Positions 1 through 12,582 of a DNA stretch of 53,285 bases are shown here, one piece after another. Made by a program: the position numbers and the translations under genes. The notes beneath the pieces are model-generated. The model was not told the origin of the DNA and did not search any database. It saw only the letters and a list, made by a program, of their open reading frames with translations. This DNA comes from Rhizophagus sp. LPA8_4_AMF (lineage: Eukaryota > Glomeromycota > Glomeromycetes > Glomerales > Glomeraceae), in the NCBI GenBank assembly GCA_021464525.1, contig JADRCO010000110.1, positions 1 to 53,285 on the forward strand, given 5' to 3'. Numbering within the stretch: position 1 is the stretch's first letter; each line of letters begins with the position of its first letter.

Positions 1-950
1 TATTACAATTATAACAATCAAAATTTTAGGATAATCAAAAATTAATTCTTGTAGGCAGAATGTTCTTAAGATTAGTATGTAACAGTTTGTAAAAAAAAAG
101 GTTGAAAAAATGATTTTATCAATATCGATGTTTTAATCCAAGATTTGATGCTACTTCAAAGATTAAATAACGATTTTTATGTTTAGCGTCTTAAAATATT
201 CTTATTATAATGTTACCATACGTAATAATCAGTTGCGAATTGGTAATTTAAAAATTTTGTCAATTATTGCATCTTTATAAATTTATAACACAAAATTTTA
301 TCCAATAATAAAATAATTTTTATTAAATAAATTATAATATACATTCGTTCTGATGTTAAACAGAATTGATTGTCCACTTGTTAATTTATTTATATTCATA
401 TATTTAAATAATTAAATTAGAAAAATATGAATTTTGTAAAGTCATGATTCTTTTTATAGCTCTTCTATTTGGAAATTTCTCATTTTCATACCCAACCCGC
501 TAAGAATTGAAAATTGATGATTCTTTTTTTTAAAATTGAACAAATTAATGGTGTATTTAAACTAGATATCTGGAAATTTTGAAATTATGGGATGTCAATA
601 ACAAAAATTTGTTCACTGATCAGGATACAGGTTATTGAAGCGTTATTGTGGTTATTGTGTCTATCCTCACTTAGGATGACTTACGTCACAAAAATCCCGA
701 TTCCAAAAGACAACTAAAAAGAGCGATTTAAAGACTTAAGAAAATATAGATCATGATAAAAATATGTAAATTTTTAGATGTTTTTTACAGTAACTGTAGA
801 ACTAGTATGTAAAATTCTTTGCTTAAGTAAATAAAATTTATAAATTAGCGCAAGTTGCAAATTTTTTCATACATCCAAAAATACATAATCAATAACATTT
901 TGATAAGAATGAACGGAAGATGATCTACAGATTCTTTAATACAATAGTAA
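1..950. other. AT-rich intergenic sequence
   Basis: I see no reading frame with splice signals, RNA gene or organised repeat here. The sequence is AT-rich with homopolymer runs, typical of the other intergenic parts of this window. Confidence 0.5.
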
Positions 951-1498
951 TTATCCACGAAGCACTTTAGCAATTACATATTTAATGTTATCCATAGACA
1001 AACCCGTAATAAATGATAGTAAAAAAGTTTTAACTCTTCCTATCATAGCCCTACCCATATTTGCATCCACAATTGATGCTACTGAAGAGACCATAAACTT
1101 TTCGAGCTCTGTCAATTCTTTTTCAAAGAGCTTCTTCTGAAACATCTTTGGGAAGCTGCGTCTTCACGTCATCGGCAACTAGAGACTGAGACGCCAGACC
1201 TCCATGATTCAATGATTTATAATGATCATACCGTTTCGTCAATTCTTCCCCAAAATCAAAGTAATAGCGAAGAACATCTTGCATTGTCTTTTTAAGTTGG
1301 TCTTCACGAGCAACAATATTATTATTATATAGGTTGAGGAAAATATATTCGATTCAGAGGTGAGTACAAACTGATGGGGGAATTTTCCCTATCAACTAGA
1401 TTCTTAGGCTGCTTTGCCTAAGTAGATGCGAATGATTCGTTACTATCTTCTCTAGAACGTTTTTTCTGCGCGGTACTTTTCCTCCCAAAATGAATCCC
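951..1498 (-). pseudogene. decayed protein-coding relic of unknown family
   Basis: Reading the minus strand from about 1498 to 951 gives long coding-like blocks in different frames. The first block (about 1490-1325) has a basic, nuclear-localisation-like patch (AQKKRSREDS) and is broken by an in-frame TAG. The second (about 1325-1112) reads through REDQLKKTMQDVLRYYFDFG, and the third (1145-951) ends in IKYVIAKVLRG and a stop. The blocks are joined only by frame changes near 1325 and between about 1110 and 1146, with no splice signals that repair them. I infer an inactivated gene, possibly one copy of a lineage-specific family. I do not recognise the family. The third block has an ATG and could be translated alone as 64 residues, but its homogeneous continuation upstream in another frame argues against that. 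Confidence 0.5.
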
Positions 1499-3874
1499 AA
1501 AAAATCAGAAATTTATTGTGAAAATGGATGGGAATTGGATTAATAAATCCTTGTTTGTATGGTATTTTCAGATTTTCTTGATCGATTGTAGGAGTAGGAG
1601 ATAAGAAGCCTGTTCTACTGGAAACATTTCCACTAAGATTGACAAATTATTCATCACGTGTCTCATGAAATATGTTTATATAAATATGCCTGCTAATATA
1701 GTTTTTTTCGCTATGTTCTTCCTAAATGGGAAATTTGTCTAATGACTTGCTGGGATAATGATTGTTAGGATGACTTGTTGGGGTAATTATTGAACTTTTG
1801 GGATTTTAATCAGCCTTGTGTTAGTGTTAGTGTGCTACCAAATTTGATCACGCAGCATATGAAAAGCACGATGTAATTCGATCGGATCATCCGGCCAAAA
1901 ACCTTTAATTCATCGGATTCATCGGATAGCCAAAGGAAATCCGATCAATCTTTTTTGACATGTTCGGAATCACCTAAAATGTTTAGCGAAAAACAACCTA
2001 TAAATTAAGGGTTCACCACATTATTTCCATGAGAAATTGAGAATAAGTCGGATCCAGAGGGTCCGGATTATTGGATTATGAATTGAAATTAGTAAAACCA
2101 AATTTAAAATGTTTATGTTCCCGAGTCTAATATTTAAACTAATCGGTTATTTCATACAAAAATTTAGTACAAATATAGAAATTTCAAAATTATTATTTTA
2201 AAATTAAGAAAGGTGAAAGTCTCCAAATGAAATTGATGCAATAAATTATATTGTATCTTAAGTACCTTTGAATACCTTTTAAATCATAAATTTGCGCAAT
2301 TTTGGTCGAAACATTGGGGTGGTCAGTCAACTAGGTAAACCAAATCTATATTATGGGATCATATAAAATTTGCTATCGAAATTTTTTTTTTTTGTATAAC
2401 GAAAATTTCTTGAAGTGGGATTTCACTTTGCTCTTATTTCTTTTAATCCGTCTAAATAACTTTCTGATGACTTTTATATTTCTTATTTGCTTTTTTAATT
2501 GGAACCAGCACTGTACTGAATTAATAAAATTTGGGTTAACCGCCCTGATTTTGTCTTGTCATAATCATCACTTTTATTTCTTTTTATGATTATGTAGCAC
2601 TTTTCTAAATGACTCTTGAAAATACACCAAGGTCGCAATAGTGCGCCGGTTTCCGTTTTCTTAGTATATACTCGTTATTAAATTAGAAGCTGGTTTAAAC
2701 CATTAATACAATCTCATAAGTAAAGATATGAAGGAAAAATCAACCTCGATATATAGGTGAGAAATAAATGCTTCGTAATTTGTAGTTCATAATAAGTAAT
2801 TATTATAAAAATAAGTGAGAAATTTTGTTTCTAAAATATGAACTATCTTATATATGAAAAAAAAAATTAACTACGCTAAAAATTAGATATTTTAATTTAC
2901 TTAATTGTCTGATCACAACATCGAAACATTTGAATGCTTATTGTTATTATCGATATATATTCCTCGAAGTGATCATTTCCATAATTTTAAAATTTTCAGA
3001 TTATGATTCTTTTCTGAAATAATTCAAAGTGTTATTAATTAATTATTCATTCATTCATTAATAATTAATTAATTGAAAAAAAAATGATCAGTTTTTCTTC
3101 CCAGCTGGGTTCTGCATTTTTGTATTCTTGTACCATAGATTTTTTTCTATCAATTGTTTTATATATTTTGTTTTAGAAAAAATAGAAAATGTAATTTTTT
3201 TGAGTTTAGCTTAAGTTCAGCTCAACTTGTATTGAGAAATTGCTAAAGCAATTGGTCTTTGATGCATAAGTTAAAAGTATTTATTTAAATGTAAGAAATT
3301 TTATTAAATTCATTATTATTCCATATTTATCATCATTATAAAAAAACAAATACTAATGGCACAATCTAAGATGAGGATTTGCTATTGTTGAAAAAAATTA
3401 TGATGAGACGCTTTTAAAGCTATTTTGATCAAAACGCGTTTAAGATTATATGTACTTATTAAGGCTTATAGCTAAACCAGATTGAATGAATCACGTTTGA
3501 AGTTCCCTAAAAAAAATATTAAAATTAAAGCCATGATGATCATTTCTATCAAAACTATCAATTAACCAAAACACAAAAAACTGGCGTCGCCGAAGACAAA
3601 TATTCATTATAACCACTAATATGACCAAATACCGTATGAGTTTAAATTGTAGAAATGAAACAGGTAACAAGTTTATTGGAGTTTTGTGACCAGACTAACT
3701 ATTGACGATCATAATCATATCTAGTTTCACCAGAACAATATTTACTATCGGTTAGGGGGAGGCGTTTTAACATTACTTCGGATAACGATTACACGTATAT
3801 AAGTTTGCAAGTTTTAAAATTCTACTTTTACTCAAGCTGGACTTCACTAGTTAAAAATTAAGGAATCTATTAAA
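1499..3874. other. gene-free AT-rich region
   Basis: No convincing gene. Around 1870-1960 short ATCGGAT/ATCCGAT words recur in both orientations, and 3036-3075 is a palindromic ATTAAT-rich stretch. Neither resolves into a defined element. The last about 100 bases carry the presumed promoter of the gene starting at 3875, without an obvious TATA or CCAAT box that I can defend. Confidence 0.4.
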
Positions 3875-6800
3875 ATGAATTTATCATCATATTTTATAAC
3901 TATAGCAATTTTCTCTCTGCCTATAAAACCATCGATTGTATATTCTTCTTGGAATAACATTATATATAACGAAACCGAAAGGCTTGTAATTGCTCAAACG
4001 TTTGACTTGAGAGACAAAACAATTTTACACATGACTAGACCAATCAATGAGACCTGCATTGAACCACAAATTGATCTTCGAATATTACATCGAAATGACA
4101 CTATTGAAGTTGCTTGGGTTGATTACTCAATACCAGAGCATAATTTTTGTAATGAAATATTTCAAATTAAACATTACCATCTGAATTACTTATTGGTGCT
4201 TTATGTGAATTCCACTGACATTGAATCAGCAAGTTATTATGCGTTACTTGTTGATTACGAGGGAAAATTTATTAGGTTTGTCAGTTTTTATTGTACTAGC
4301 GAATTTAATGCATTTTATACTAGTTAATAATTTGCTAACTTAACTATTTAATTTTAGTAATACATATCTTGCACCTGTCTCCGTAATAAGTGGGAAGTTT
4401 ATACACCCGTGGTACTACGATCACATCATATACAACTGAAGAATACGGGATTCTTTTTACGACGTACGAAAACGAAACTGTTGTAACGTGGAGTTATTTC
4501 AATGGACTGTAAGAATTTACCTTTTTTTTTAACTATAAAAAATATATTAAGTTATTCATATTACTAGTGATGATAAGAGAAACATTATTAAAATCAATAA
4601 TGGAAAACAAAGTTTGAAAACTCCATTTGGTCCATACTTTGTGTCTCCTAGGATCGAAGGGAATTTCATTTTTATTACATATAACTCAATGAATGCTGAA
4701 ACGAAATGCGTTGAATCTAATGATCCAACTGACATTAGGTTTATAGTTTATGTCTCTTATCTTAAACCTACCATGAATGGAGTAGATTGTCCTTTCATAA
4801 TTTATCAATCAACAATTCCACGTTTAAGTGTGGATAAATTTATTTGCGGTAACACTCGTATGAGCATGAACTCTTTTTGCATTTTAGTAATGAATAGCGT
4901 AAAAGCTAATAAAAAATTAAAAAATCATTTATTAAAAATATCCTTTCAAGATTCAGGGTTGGTTTAAATCTACTAATTATTATTTTTTTTTTTCATTTTT
5001 ATGAATCCTAAAAAAATTTTTTCTTTTTAGTTCTGTATTTAATATTGAAAAATATTCGAATTTAAAATTTGATGATAATGTAATAAAACTAAAATTATAC
5101 AATTTATATTATGGAGGTTTTTTGTTATCTTTATTAAAACGTGCCTCCAATAAAATTATAAATAATCTTCAAGGAAGAATACTTGATAATGATGGAAATT
5201 ATTATAGCAATTGGGACTTTCCAACAGACTTAAAGGTAACTCAAGAATTTTATGCAATAGGAGATTTCAACAATGGGACCATGTATTTAATTGCTCAAGA
5301 AGGTGAATTTTCTTGGAAAATTTCATCTTCAAATTTGCCAAGAATACCCAACGGTAAGGAAAAAAAGTTTTTTAGTTAAATTATTTAATCAAAAAATACA
5401 ATCATCTTTTCTTTTTTTTTTAGATTATAATAATCCATGTGTCAATAATACCTTTCCACTTATTGGCTCTGATGTCTGGATATCGATGTCCCAAATTAAT
5501 ATTACATTTAATATGCCTGTAACGTTATCAATAAATAATTTCACCATATATCAAGATGATAATGGAGTCCCTATATTGCGTCAATCTACTCCAGGCAATC
5601 CTTCAAAAGTGTTTTCACTTAGTAATGATAACAGAACAATATATATAAATGTCTTAGAAAGCACTTTCAACAAACCGAATGCAAATTATTACATTGTTAT
5701 TGATGATAATGCTGTTAAAGATCTGATATCAAACCAGCCTCTAGCCGGTATTAGGAAAAATTATTGGAACTTTAAAACTAGTAGACATTTTAATTTTAAA
5801 ATAAACATTTATTGCAACAAATATTTTATACCCTTTTTATTTATTTATTTATTTATTTTAAAATAGGTGGCATAAATGACGATAAATTTTCAGGTAAATT
5901 TTAATTTTTATTGCTCCACATGCCCACATGCTCCAAATAGCATATAAATTAAATTCCATTATACTATAACAGATATTAGAGTATAACCAATTATATTTAT
6001 ATTTTTACAGATGATTCTTCTGGAACATTTTCTTTAATGGCTGATGGAACAAAATATTATAATAATCTTTCACAAGATCGTAAATCAGAATTTTTTTTAC
6101 AGTTAAAAGCTGATCTGGCATAGCCAAAGCAACTCCAATTGATATAAAGAGATTGGATATTAAATGTTGTGAATTTGATAACGATCAAATAATTTTAACA
6201 TTATTTATCAAATGTAAAATGAATAAAATGAATAAAAATGAAAGAAATGTAATTAATGTGATAAAAGATTTAGATATGTTAATTAGAGAGAAAGAAACCT
6301 CCCCTATTTCATGGTTTAACACAACAAATTTTATAGATGCTACTTTTGGATTTCAACAAACTCGTAAGTTTTAAAAATTAATTTTATTAATATTATTAAT
6401 AGGTCTAATACTTTTTTAATTACATTACTTAGATAATCTTTTTGATTGCTATAAATTTCATATTACTGGTATATTTATTGGAGTAGTTACCATAGGATTA
6501 ATTTATTATTATATTAAGAAAAAGTATCCTAAGGTAATGTACAGTACACAAGTTATTATATAATATTTTGATTATTAATTAAGTTTATTAAGCAAAATTT
6601 CATTATTTTTAAGGTAAAAATATTTTTATATTTAAATTTTCTTTAATATTATTGGACTTTACCTTGGATATCACATTTATTCTAACTAAAGGAAATAAGG
6701 TTAATGGAATATTCATTCCAAGGTATATAAATACAACTATTTTTTAAATCAATTTACATATGTTTTTGATTAATTTGCAATTTTTTTTTTATTATTAGTA

Positions 6801-7351
6801 TAATTTTCTGTGCAGTACCAACAACAATCAATATTATTTTAAGCATTTCTATAGTACTTCAAGAAATTACAAAAAATAAGGATTTTTATAAATGGTATAA
6901 TAATAATATAAGTATAGCAGCTTTATTTACAATATTAGCAGGTACTGATATTGAAATATTAAATATACTTACTTCTCAAGTTGCTGATATAATGATATTT
7001 AATGCTCCTATTTCTGAAAAAGCTGAATCTTATATTTTTTGGGGTAGTTTTCTTGGGCTTTTTATTGAAGATATTCCTCAATTAATTATTCAGGTTAGTT
7101 AAATTAGAAAGAATTAATATTAAAATTATAAGTATTATTATAATTCTTTATATATATTATTAATTTTTTTTTTTAAATTTTAGGTTATTTATATAAAGTT
7201 AACTGTTACATATGATACCATTCCATTTCTTACTTTGTTGACAAGTGCCATTATTTTGGCAAATAAGATAGTTTCTAGAATATACCATTCAATCGTACAA
7301 CTGAATATAAAAAAAAGGATGTCTAAAATGTCTAGTATAGTTGGCAGTTAG
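3875..7351 (+). CDS. secreted/membrane glycoprotein with SbsA-type Ig-like region and polytopic C-terminus; apparently frameshifted
   Basis: The ATG at 3875 opens a hydrophobic signal-peptide-like start (MNLSSYFITIAIFSLPIKP). Several short-intron exons follow (3875 to about 4275, about 4359-4509, 4570 to about 4955, about 5030-5354, 5424 to about 5780, 6011-6362 and later pieces). They encode an extracellular part with many N-glycosylation sequons. The stretch around 5480-5750 (NITFNMPVTLSINNFTIYQD) resembles the bacterial SbsA Ig-like fold. After about 6430 the protein becomes membrane-embedded: one helix (ITGIFIGVVTIGLIYYYI, 6460-6520), then further hydrophobic segments to the stop at 7349. 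The likely topology is a large outside domain with several C-terminal helices. Two places (near 4390 and near 6119) need a one-base frame change that no intron explains, so this copy may be a pseudogene or the sequence may contain errors. The ligand or role is unknown. Confidence 0.6.
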
Positions 7352-8867
7352 AAAAAAAAATAGATAGATAGAATGTATTTTTATATAGCAAAAATTAAAA
7401 TATTTAACCATCATGTGAATTTTTGATGAATTCCATCCAAAATGTCGTCAAAATACACCAGATGTCGAACTTTTCATATACATATATATATATATCTATT
7501 CATTAATAACCAAATATATATAAAGTCTTTGAAAGTCATGCTAATTTTGAATGTAAAAGTACCACAAGCAAACGATCCGTTAAACGGCAAATTGTTTCAT
7601 GATACGTTACTTTGCTTCATTCCGCAGCAAATTTATGTAGCCGCAAGTTTGTTCACTCCAACTGAGCAAGAAAATAAATAAAAAATTACCTGGGAGTTTG
7701 AAAAATTTTGTGTAATTAAAGTAGTACGATCGTCAATTGATTTAACAATTCTGTAAAAATAATTGTATATAACATATGGAGAAATTCTTTGTTACCAAAT
7801 TTTTAAGATCTAAATGGGCTTAGAAAAAGGTAATTTTATTGATTTATTCAAAATTATTAAATTAGATTCCATTTGGAAATTTCATTTAATAATCATCGTA
7901 TACATTATTATTAAATTATAGCTTATGAGCGCCAATGTGAAAATACTTTTTTGGGTATTTACTGAATATTTAAAATATTTCGAGCATTATTAAATGTGCT
8001 CAGCTGTTAATTGATACTTATTCGTTTAATTGACAATCACCTTTGAAGTTTTTATAAGAAATTTTTATCATCCTTTTTTTATACTTATTTGTTATGTATT
8101 CATTTTTAATAATTAAATTAATAATTAAATTAATGAGGAAAATAATAGTCAAAATGAAATCACTGTACCATCGAAATGCTTTTACATAGCATATAATATT
8201 TACATAATTTAGTCCCTGCTTTTTTCCATTTGATGTTTAAGACTTTTCTACGGAAAAAACCATGAGATTTTTGATATATTTGTAATTTGTCAGGGAAATA
8301 AAACCTTCTTAAGGTCTTGTTATGTGTCACAAAAGTTTATTAGTAATACGTATGTTTTTTTTATTTAAAAATTCCTTTTTGAGTAATCGTTTATTAGAGA
8401 TGGGCGAATGCAATTAACAAATCCAGTTGTGGCTTTGCATAAAAGGCAAAGTTGGAGAATTGAGAGAATTAAGGAAGATTCATCGGAAATTAACTATTCT
8501 TTTGATATAAATGATTGAATTTTCTACCTTACAATTCCAAAAAAGAAAAATCCCGAAAAAAAATAACTCTTCCCTAATATAGCTGTCAAACAATTCTTTT
8601 TTTTTTTTGACTTGATAATCCAATGAAAATCGGTAAATCAAATGCGGATTTACTATAAGGCATAAAAAAATATTTTGGTAATGGTCGATCAACAAGGTGC
8701 ACATGAATATATATATATACACCTAACTTCAAAATAAATAGTTACTCAAATTTTCAAATTTTTTTAAACCAAAATAATTGTTTTCTCTCTTTCTCCTTTT
8801 CTTTAATAAAATTAAATATATATATATTATTTATTATCTAATCATATCCCATTATTATTTTAACTAA
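7352..8867. other. intergenic region, 3' end of glycoprotein gene to promoter of Zn2Cys6 gene
   Basis: A short open frame at 7442-7681 lacks any family resemblance and is probably chance. The 120 bases before 8868 are pyrimidine- and AT-rich (TCTCTCTTTCTCC at about 8782-8800, then TATATATATATT), a plausible core promoter and 5' UTR for the downstream regulator. Nothing else recognised. Confidence 0.4.
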
Positions 8868-11800
8868 ATGGATGCAGTTTATCTTAGACCCTTTACAAAC
8901 CCTAAACGAGTAAAATTAGTATCAACTTGTGATGTTTGTAAAAATCGCAAGGTTAAATGTGATAGAGAACGACCAGAATGTGGTACTTGTAAAAAGACAA
9001 ACAGAAAATGCAGTTATACATATGCTGCTCTCACCGAGACAATGCGAGATAAGCAGACTGGAATTAGAGCACAAGCTGACTCTAATTTTATTCAAACACA
9101 ATTAAATTATTTGCAAAAAATGCAGTTTGGACAATTGTATGATGAATCAGGTTATTTATCGATGGCTTCGAGAGGATTTGGGATCGATGTTAATAATAGT
9201 CAACATGTTCATGGAATGTTGGCAAGACCGATGACAATGTCAAACGTTTATGATGCTTCTGTGAGTAAATTTTTTTGATCTATTTTGTTTTTTTTTTTTT
9301 TTGAGGAGTTTTTTTTATTGATTTGTGTGATCTCTTTATTCAACGTAGGATGATACCTCAATACTTACCTCTGAGGTCCTTCAGTACACTTCTAATATCG
9401 TTTCATCCATTCCAAGAGATACTGAACAACAGCAGGTTCATATATATATATTTTTTTTATTAAAAATAAAAAGGCAATATAACAGATAATATCAAATTTC
9501 GACAAAAATTTACCTCTTATTTGCTAATATAACAATTTTTATGCTTCAACAGTACGATCCATATTACCTAAACGATAATAATTTTTCCATGCTCATACAA
9601 CAAGTACCACAGCTATCTGAAAATTATCTACCTCAAACATCAGTACCGCCTCAACAATTTCACCAAGAGCAGCTCTCGCCTCAGCAATCGCCACACCAAC
9701 AAATGCCACAACAGCCACCTCATCATCAGCCACCCTTACAATTGCCTCAACAACAACAATTACCTCCACAGATACCTCAGCGACAACCTCAACAATTTAT
9801 TCAACAACGTCGTCATGCGTCAACTGAAGATACCGTAATGGAAGATTTAATTACAAACATCAAGAATATGAACCTTTATGAATCAACACGATATATTGGT
9901 GAGGGTAGTTTGCTAATGCTTGATGAGGACAGTATTGGTGAAATGATTATTCCTCAAATGACTAAAGATATATCAGAAGTTGATAAATCGTTAAAGATTT
10001 TGCCGAATGAAGAGACTGCCAGTGAATTAATACATTTATATTATAAGGTTTATATTTTATTTAATCGCTTCCAATCAATTAAAGTTTTTAATTCATAAAA
10101 ATTTTTTTATATTAGCATGTTCATCGATATTTTCCTGCTATTAGAAAAGAAATCGTTTGGAATGTTCATGAAGTAGTTAGGAATGCTCCCGGAAATTTGT
10201 CTAAGCCCCAACATTTACTCTTGTTGAATTGTATATTCTTTATTGCTTCTCCGTTCCATGATGATCCAGATAAGAAGGATGGGAAAATATATTTTGACAG
10301 AGCCGAAGGTAATATAAATTCATCTAATAGTAAACTTTTATTTGGTTTTGTCATTACATTTTTATATTAACATAATGATTAATGTTGAAATAGCTTTACT
10401 GTATGAATATTGTACACAGCCACATGCTCTCACCGTAATGGCCATTATTCTTTTAGGGCAGCATAATAAACAGGTAATTATATTGTCACAATTTTTCTTA
10501 TTTTAAATAATTTATTTAATAAAGTTTTATTTATCATTCAGATGGGCTCTCGTTGGATATACAATGGAATTGCAACTAAGATGTTATTTGAGCTTGGGTT
10601 GCATAGGAAGTTTATAAAAGTCAAAATGGATAAAGAAGTAGAAAAGATGAGAAATGAAGCATTTTGGATGACTTTTATTTCTGAAAAGTAAGTTGCTTTA
10701 ACTTACTTTTTTATTAAAATATTATTAATTTATTAACGCGGTTGATTTTAAATTTAAGTCTCGTCTCTGCTACTTACGGTCGTCCTAACATGATTGATGA
10801 GACGGATTGTGACATAGATGTTCCTTCAATGCCATCCAATCAAAATCCAACAGACGAAAAGACTAAACTTGAAATAGCCTATATTTATCTAATAAATCTC
10901 AGTAGGATTTGCGCTAGGGTAAGGAAATATATGCATGCTGCATCAAGATTAAGATTTTTGATGCAAGAGGATGAAAATAAATTTAGAGTTTTGGATGCTG
11001 CACTTGCAAGTTGGTTTAATTCTCTGCCGGATTGGTTGAGATTTGAAAAAATGGTAAAAGATCCTGATGGAGTTTTATTAAATGGTATTGGAGGTAAATA
11101 ATTTTATTTAAATTTATTTAGATAATATTTTTTGTTCATGTTCTTAAAAACATATTTTTTTTTTATGTTCGTTATGCAATAGGTGATATACATATCTTCT
11201 TCTATACTATACTAATTTTACTTCACAGTAGATACATGAAACCTGAAGCACAGTATAGTATTAATACTACAAATTCATCCATAATTTGTATTCAGTCAGC
11301 TACCATTATCGTTCATTGGCTTGAAATCTTATTAGATAAACATACGGATTTTTTTAAATTTTCGGTTTCTGGCTCTTTAGCAATCAATCCAGCAATGTGC
11401 GTATTTTCCTGGCATATTAATAACGAAAGCGAAAATAACAAAAAATCTCGAGACATGCTACAACGTCTAGAAGTTATGAAGCTGCAAGTCGATGAATTAT
11501 CTAATGCAGGAAAGACTGATTGTGGTACACGAAGATTGTTAGGCATAGAAACAAGTAGAGTGGGTAAACATGAAATTAATGCGAGAGATTGGGAAGTACT
11601 TATCCCTGATGATGCTGATGACGAAAAATCAATTAGAAGACAATATAGTTGGATAGCAAGGAAACAAAGTGGAGGAGGACATTTTATGCCTCGCAAACAA
11701 AAATCAAAGTCACTAAGTCATTCATCATCCATGAATTACACGAAAGGAACTAAAATGCATAATTTTGGTTCAAGATATGATTTCATGGGACAGCAAATTA

Positions 11801-12582
11801 CTCAAGAGTTCAATTTTATGTTTAAGCCAGATAAAACCATTAACTTTTCGGCATTTTCTTCTGGACAGAATCCTGATTTGCCACAATTAACAGTAGACGG
11901 TATCATTGTTGATGAACCTGAGCAATTTGAACATCAAAATAATCAACAATTTGGTTCGCAATATCATACTCCTTTACAACGAACACCTTCACAGCAATCT
12001 CCACAATTTGAGCCACAACAATTTCATACACCATTAAGTCAATCCCCACAACTACAAGATTATCATCCTTCACAATTACATCATTCATCTCAAGAATATA
12101 ATTCTCCATTAGGACAATCACCACATATTTCGCCACATATTTCACCACATATTTCACCACATATTTCACATGAAGGAATGGATGCAAAACCTCAACATAT
12201 TGATACAAGTTTATCACCACAACAATATATTGATCAGCTTGATGATAAGAGCAGTATAAATAATAACGTACTTTGGACACCTCCATTATCTGCACGGCCT
12301 CAACGATGGAATCATGATGATTTATCTTCTAATATATTAAATGTTACTTCATTACCTGTGGAAAATACAATGTTAACCCCTCCGATGCAGCCACAAGATT
12401 TTCTCTCGGATCCTTTAAATGAATTTGCGGGAGACGAACTTTGGAATATATTACAAAATGAAAATAATTTTGGAACTGCCTCAAAGTACGATAATAATAG
12501 CGGTCATAATAATGATGGTGGTGAATATGATTCTGTAGGTTTAGGAATTTCCGTTATGGGAAATAATGATAATATTCAATAA
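8868..12582 (+). CDS. Zn2Cys6 fungal-type transcription factor
   Basis: Predicted nuclear DNA-binding regulator. Eight exons splice cleanly: 8868-9260, 9349-9435, 9553-10047, 10116-10308, 10394-10473, 10542-10687, 10759-11093, 11183-12582. They give 1042 residues with every junction in frame. The binuclear zinc cluster is complete: Cys21, 24, 31, 38, 41 and 48 with spacing 2-6-6-2-6. A Pro/Gln/His-rich linker covers roughly residues 170-235. Residues about 320-560 match the fungal-specific (XlnR/GAL4-type) regulatory domain, including HRYFPAIRKE, an FFIASPFHDDPDKKDG-like stretch and GLHRKF. The C-terminal 300 residues are Gln/Pro/Ser-rich, probably an activation region, and contain a tandem SPHI repeat. 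The target genes cannot be deduced: neither neighbour belongs to an obvious catabolic or biosynthetic cluster. I cannot assign it to a named regulator. Confidence 0.93.
12117..12171 (+). repeat. four-copy 12-bp in-frame repeat encoding Ser-Pro-His-Ile
   Basis: Units of the form CCACATATTTCA/G are repeated head to tail within exon 8 of the Zn2Cys6 gene, encoding SPHISPHISPHISPHIS. The near-identity of the DNA units suggests a recent slippage or unequal-crossover expansion that preserves frame. It lies in the disordered C-terminal region, where length variation should be tolerated. Confidence 0.85.

Noticed and set aside
7442-7681. 79-codon open frame after the glycoprotein gene
   Set aside because: Includes a translated TATATA microsatellite, lacks family resemblance and has no support from splice or promoter signals.
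11313-12295. Long open frames antisense to the last exon of the Zn2Cys6 gene (127 and 130 codons)
   Set aside because: They mirror the codon pattern of the sense gene and encode no recognisable domain; the sense gene splices perfectly.
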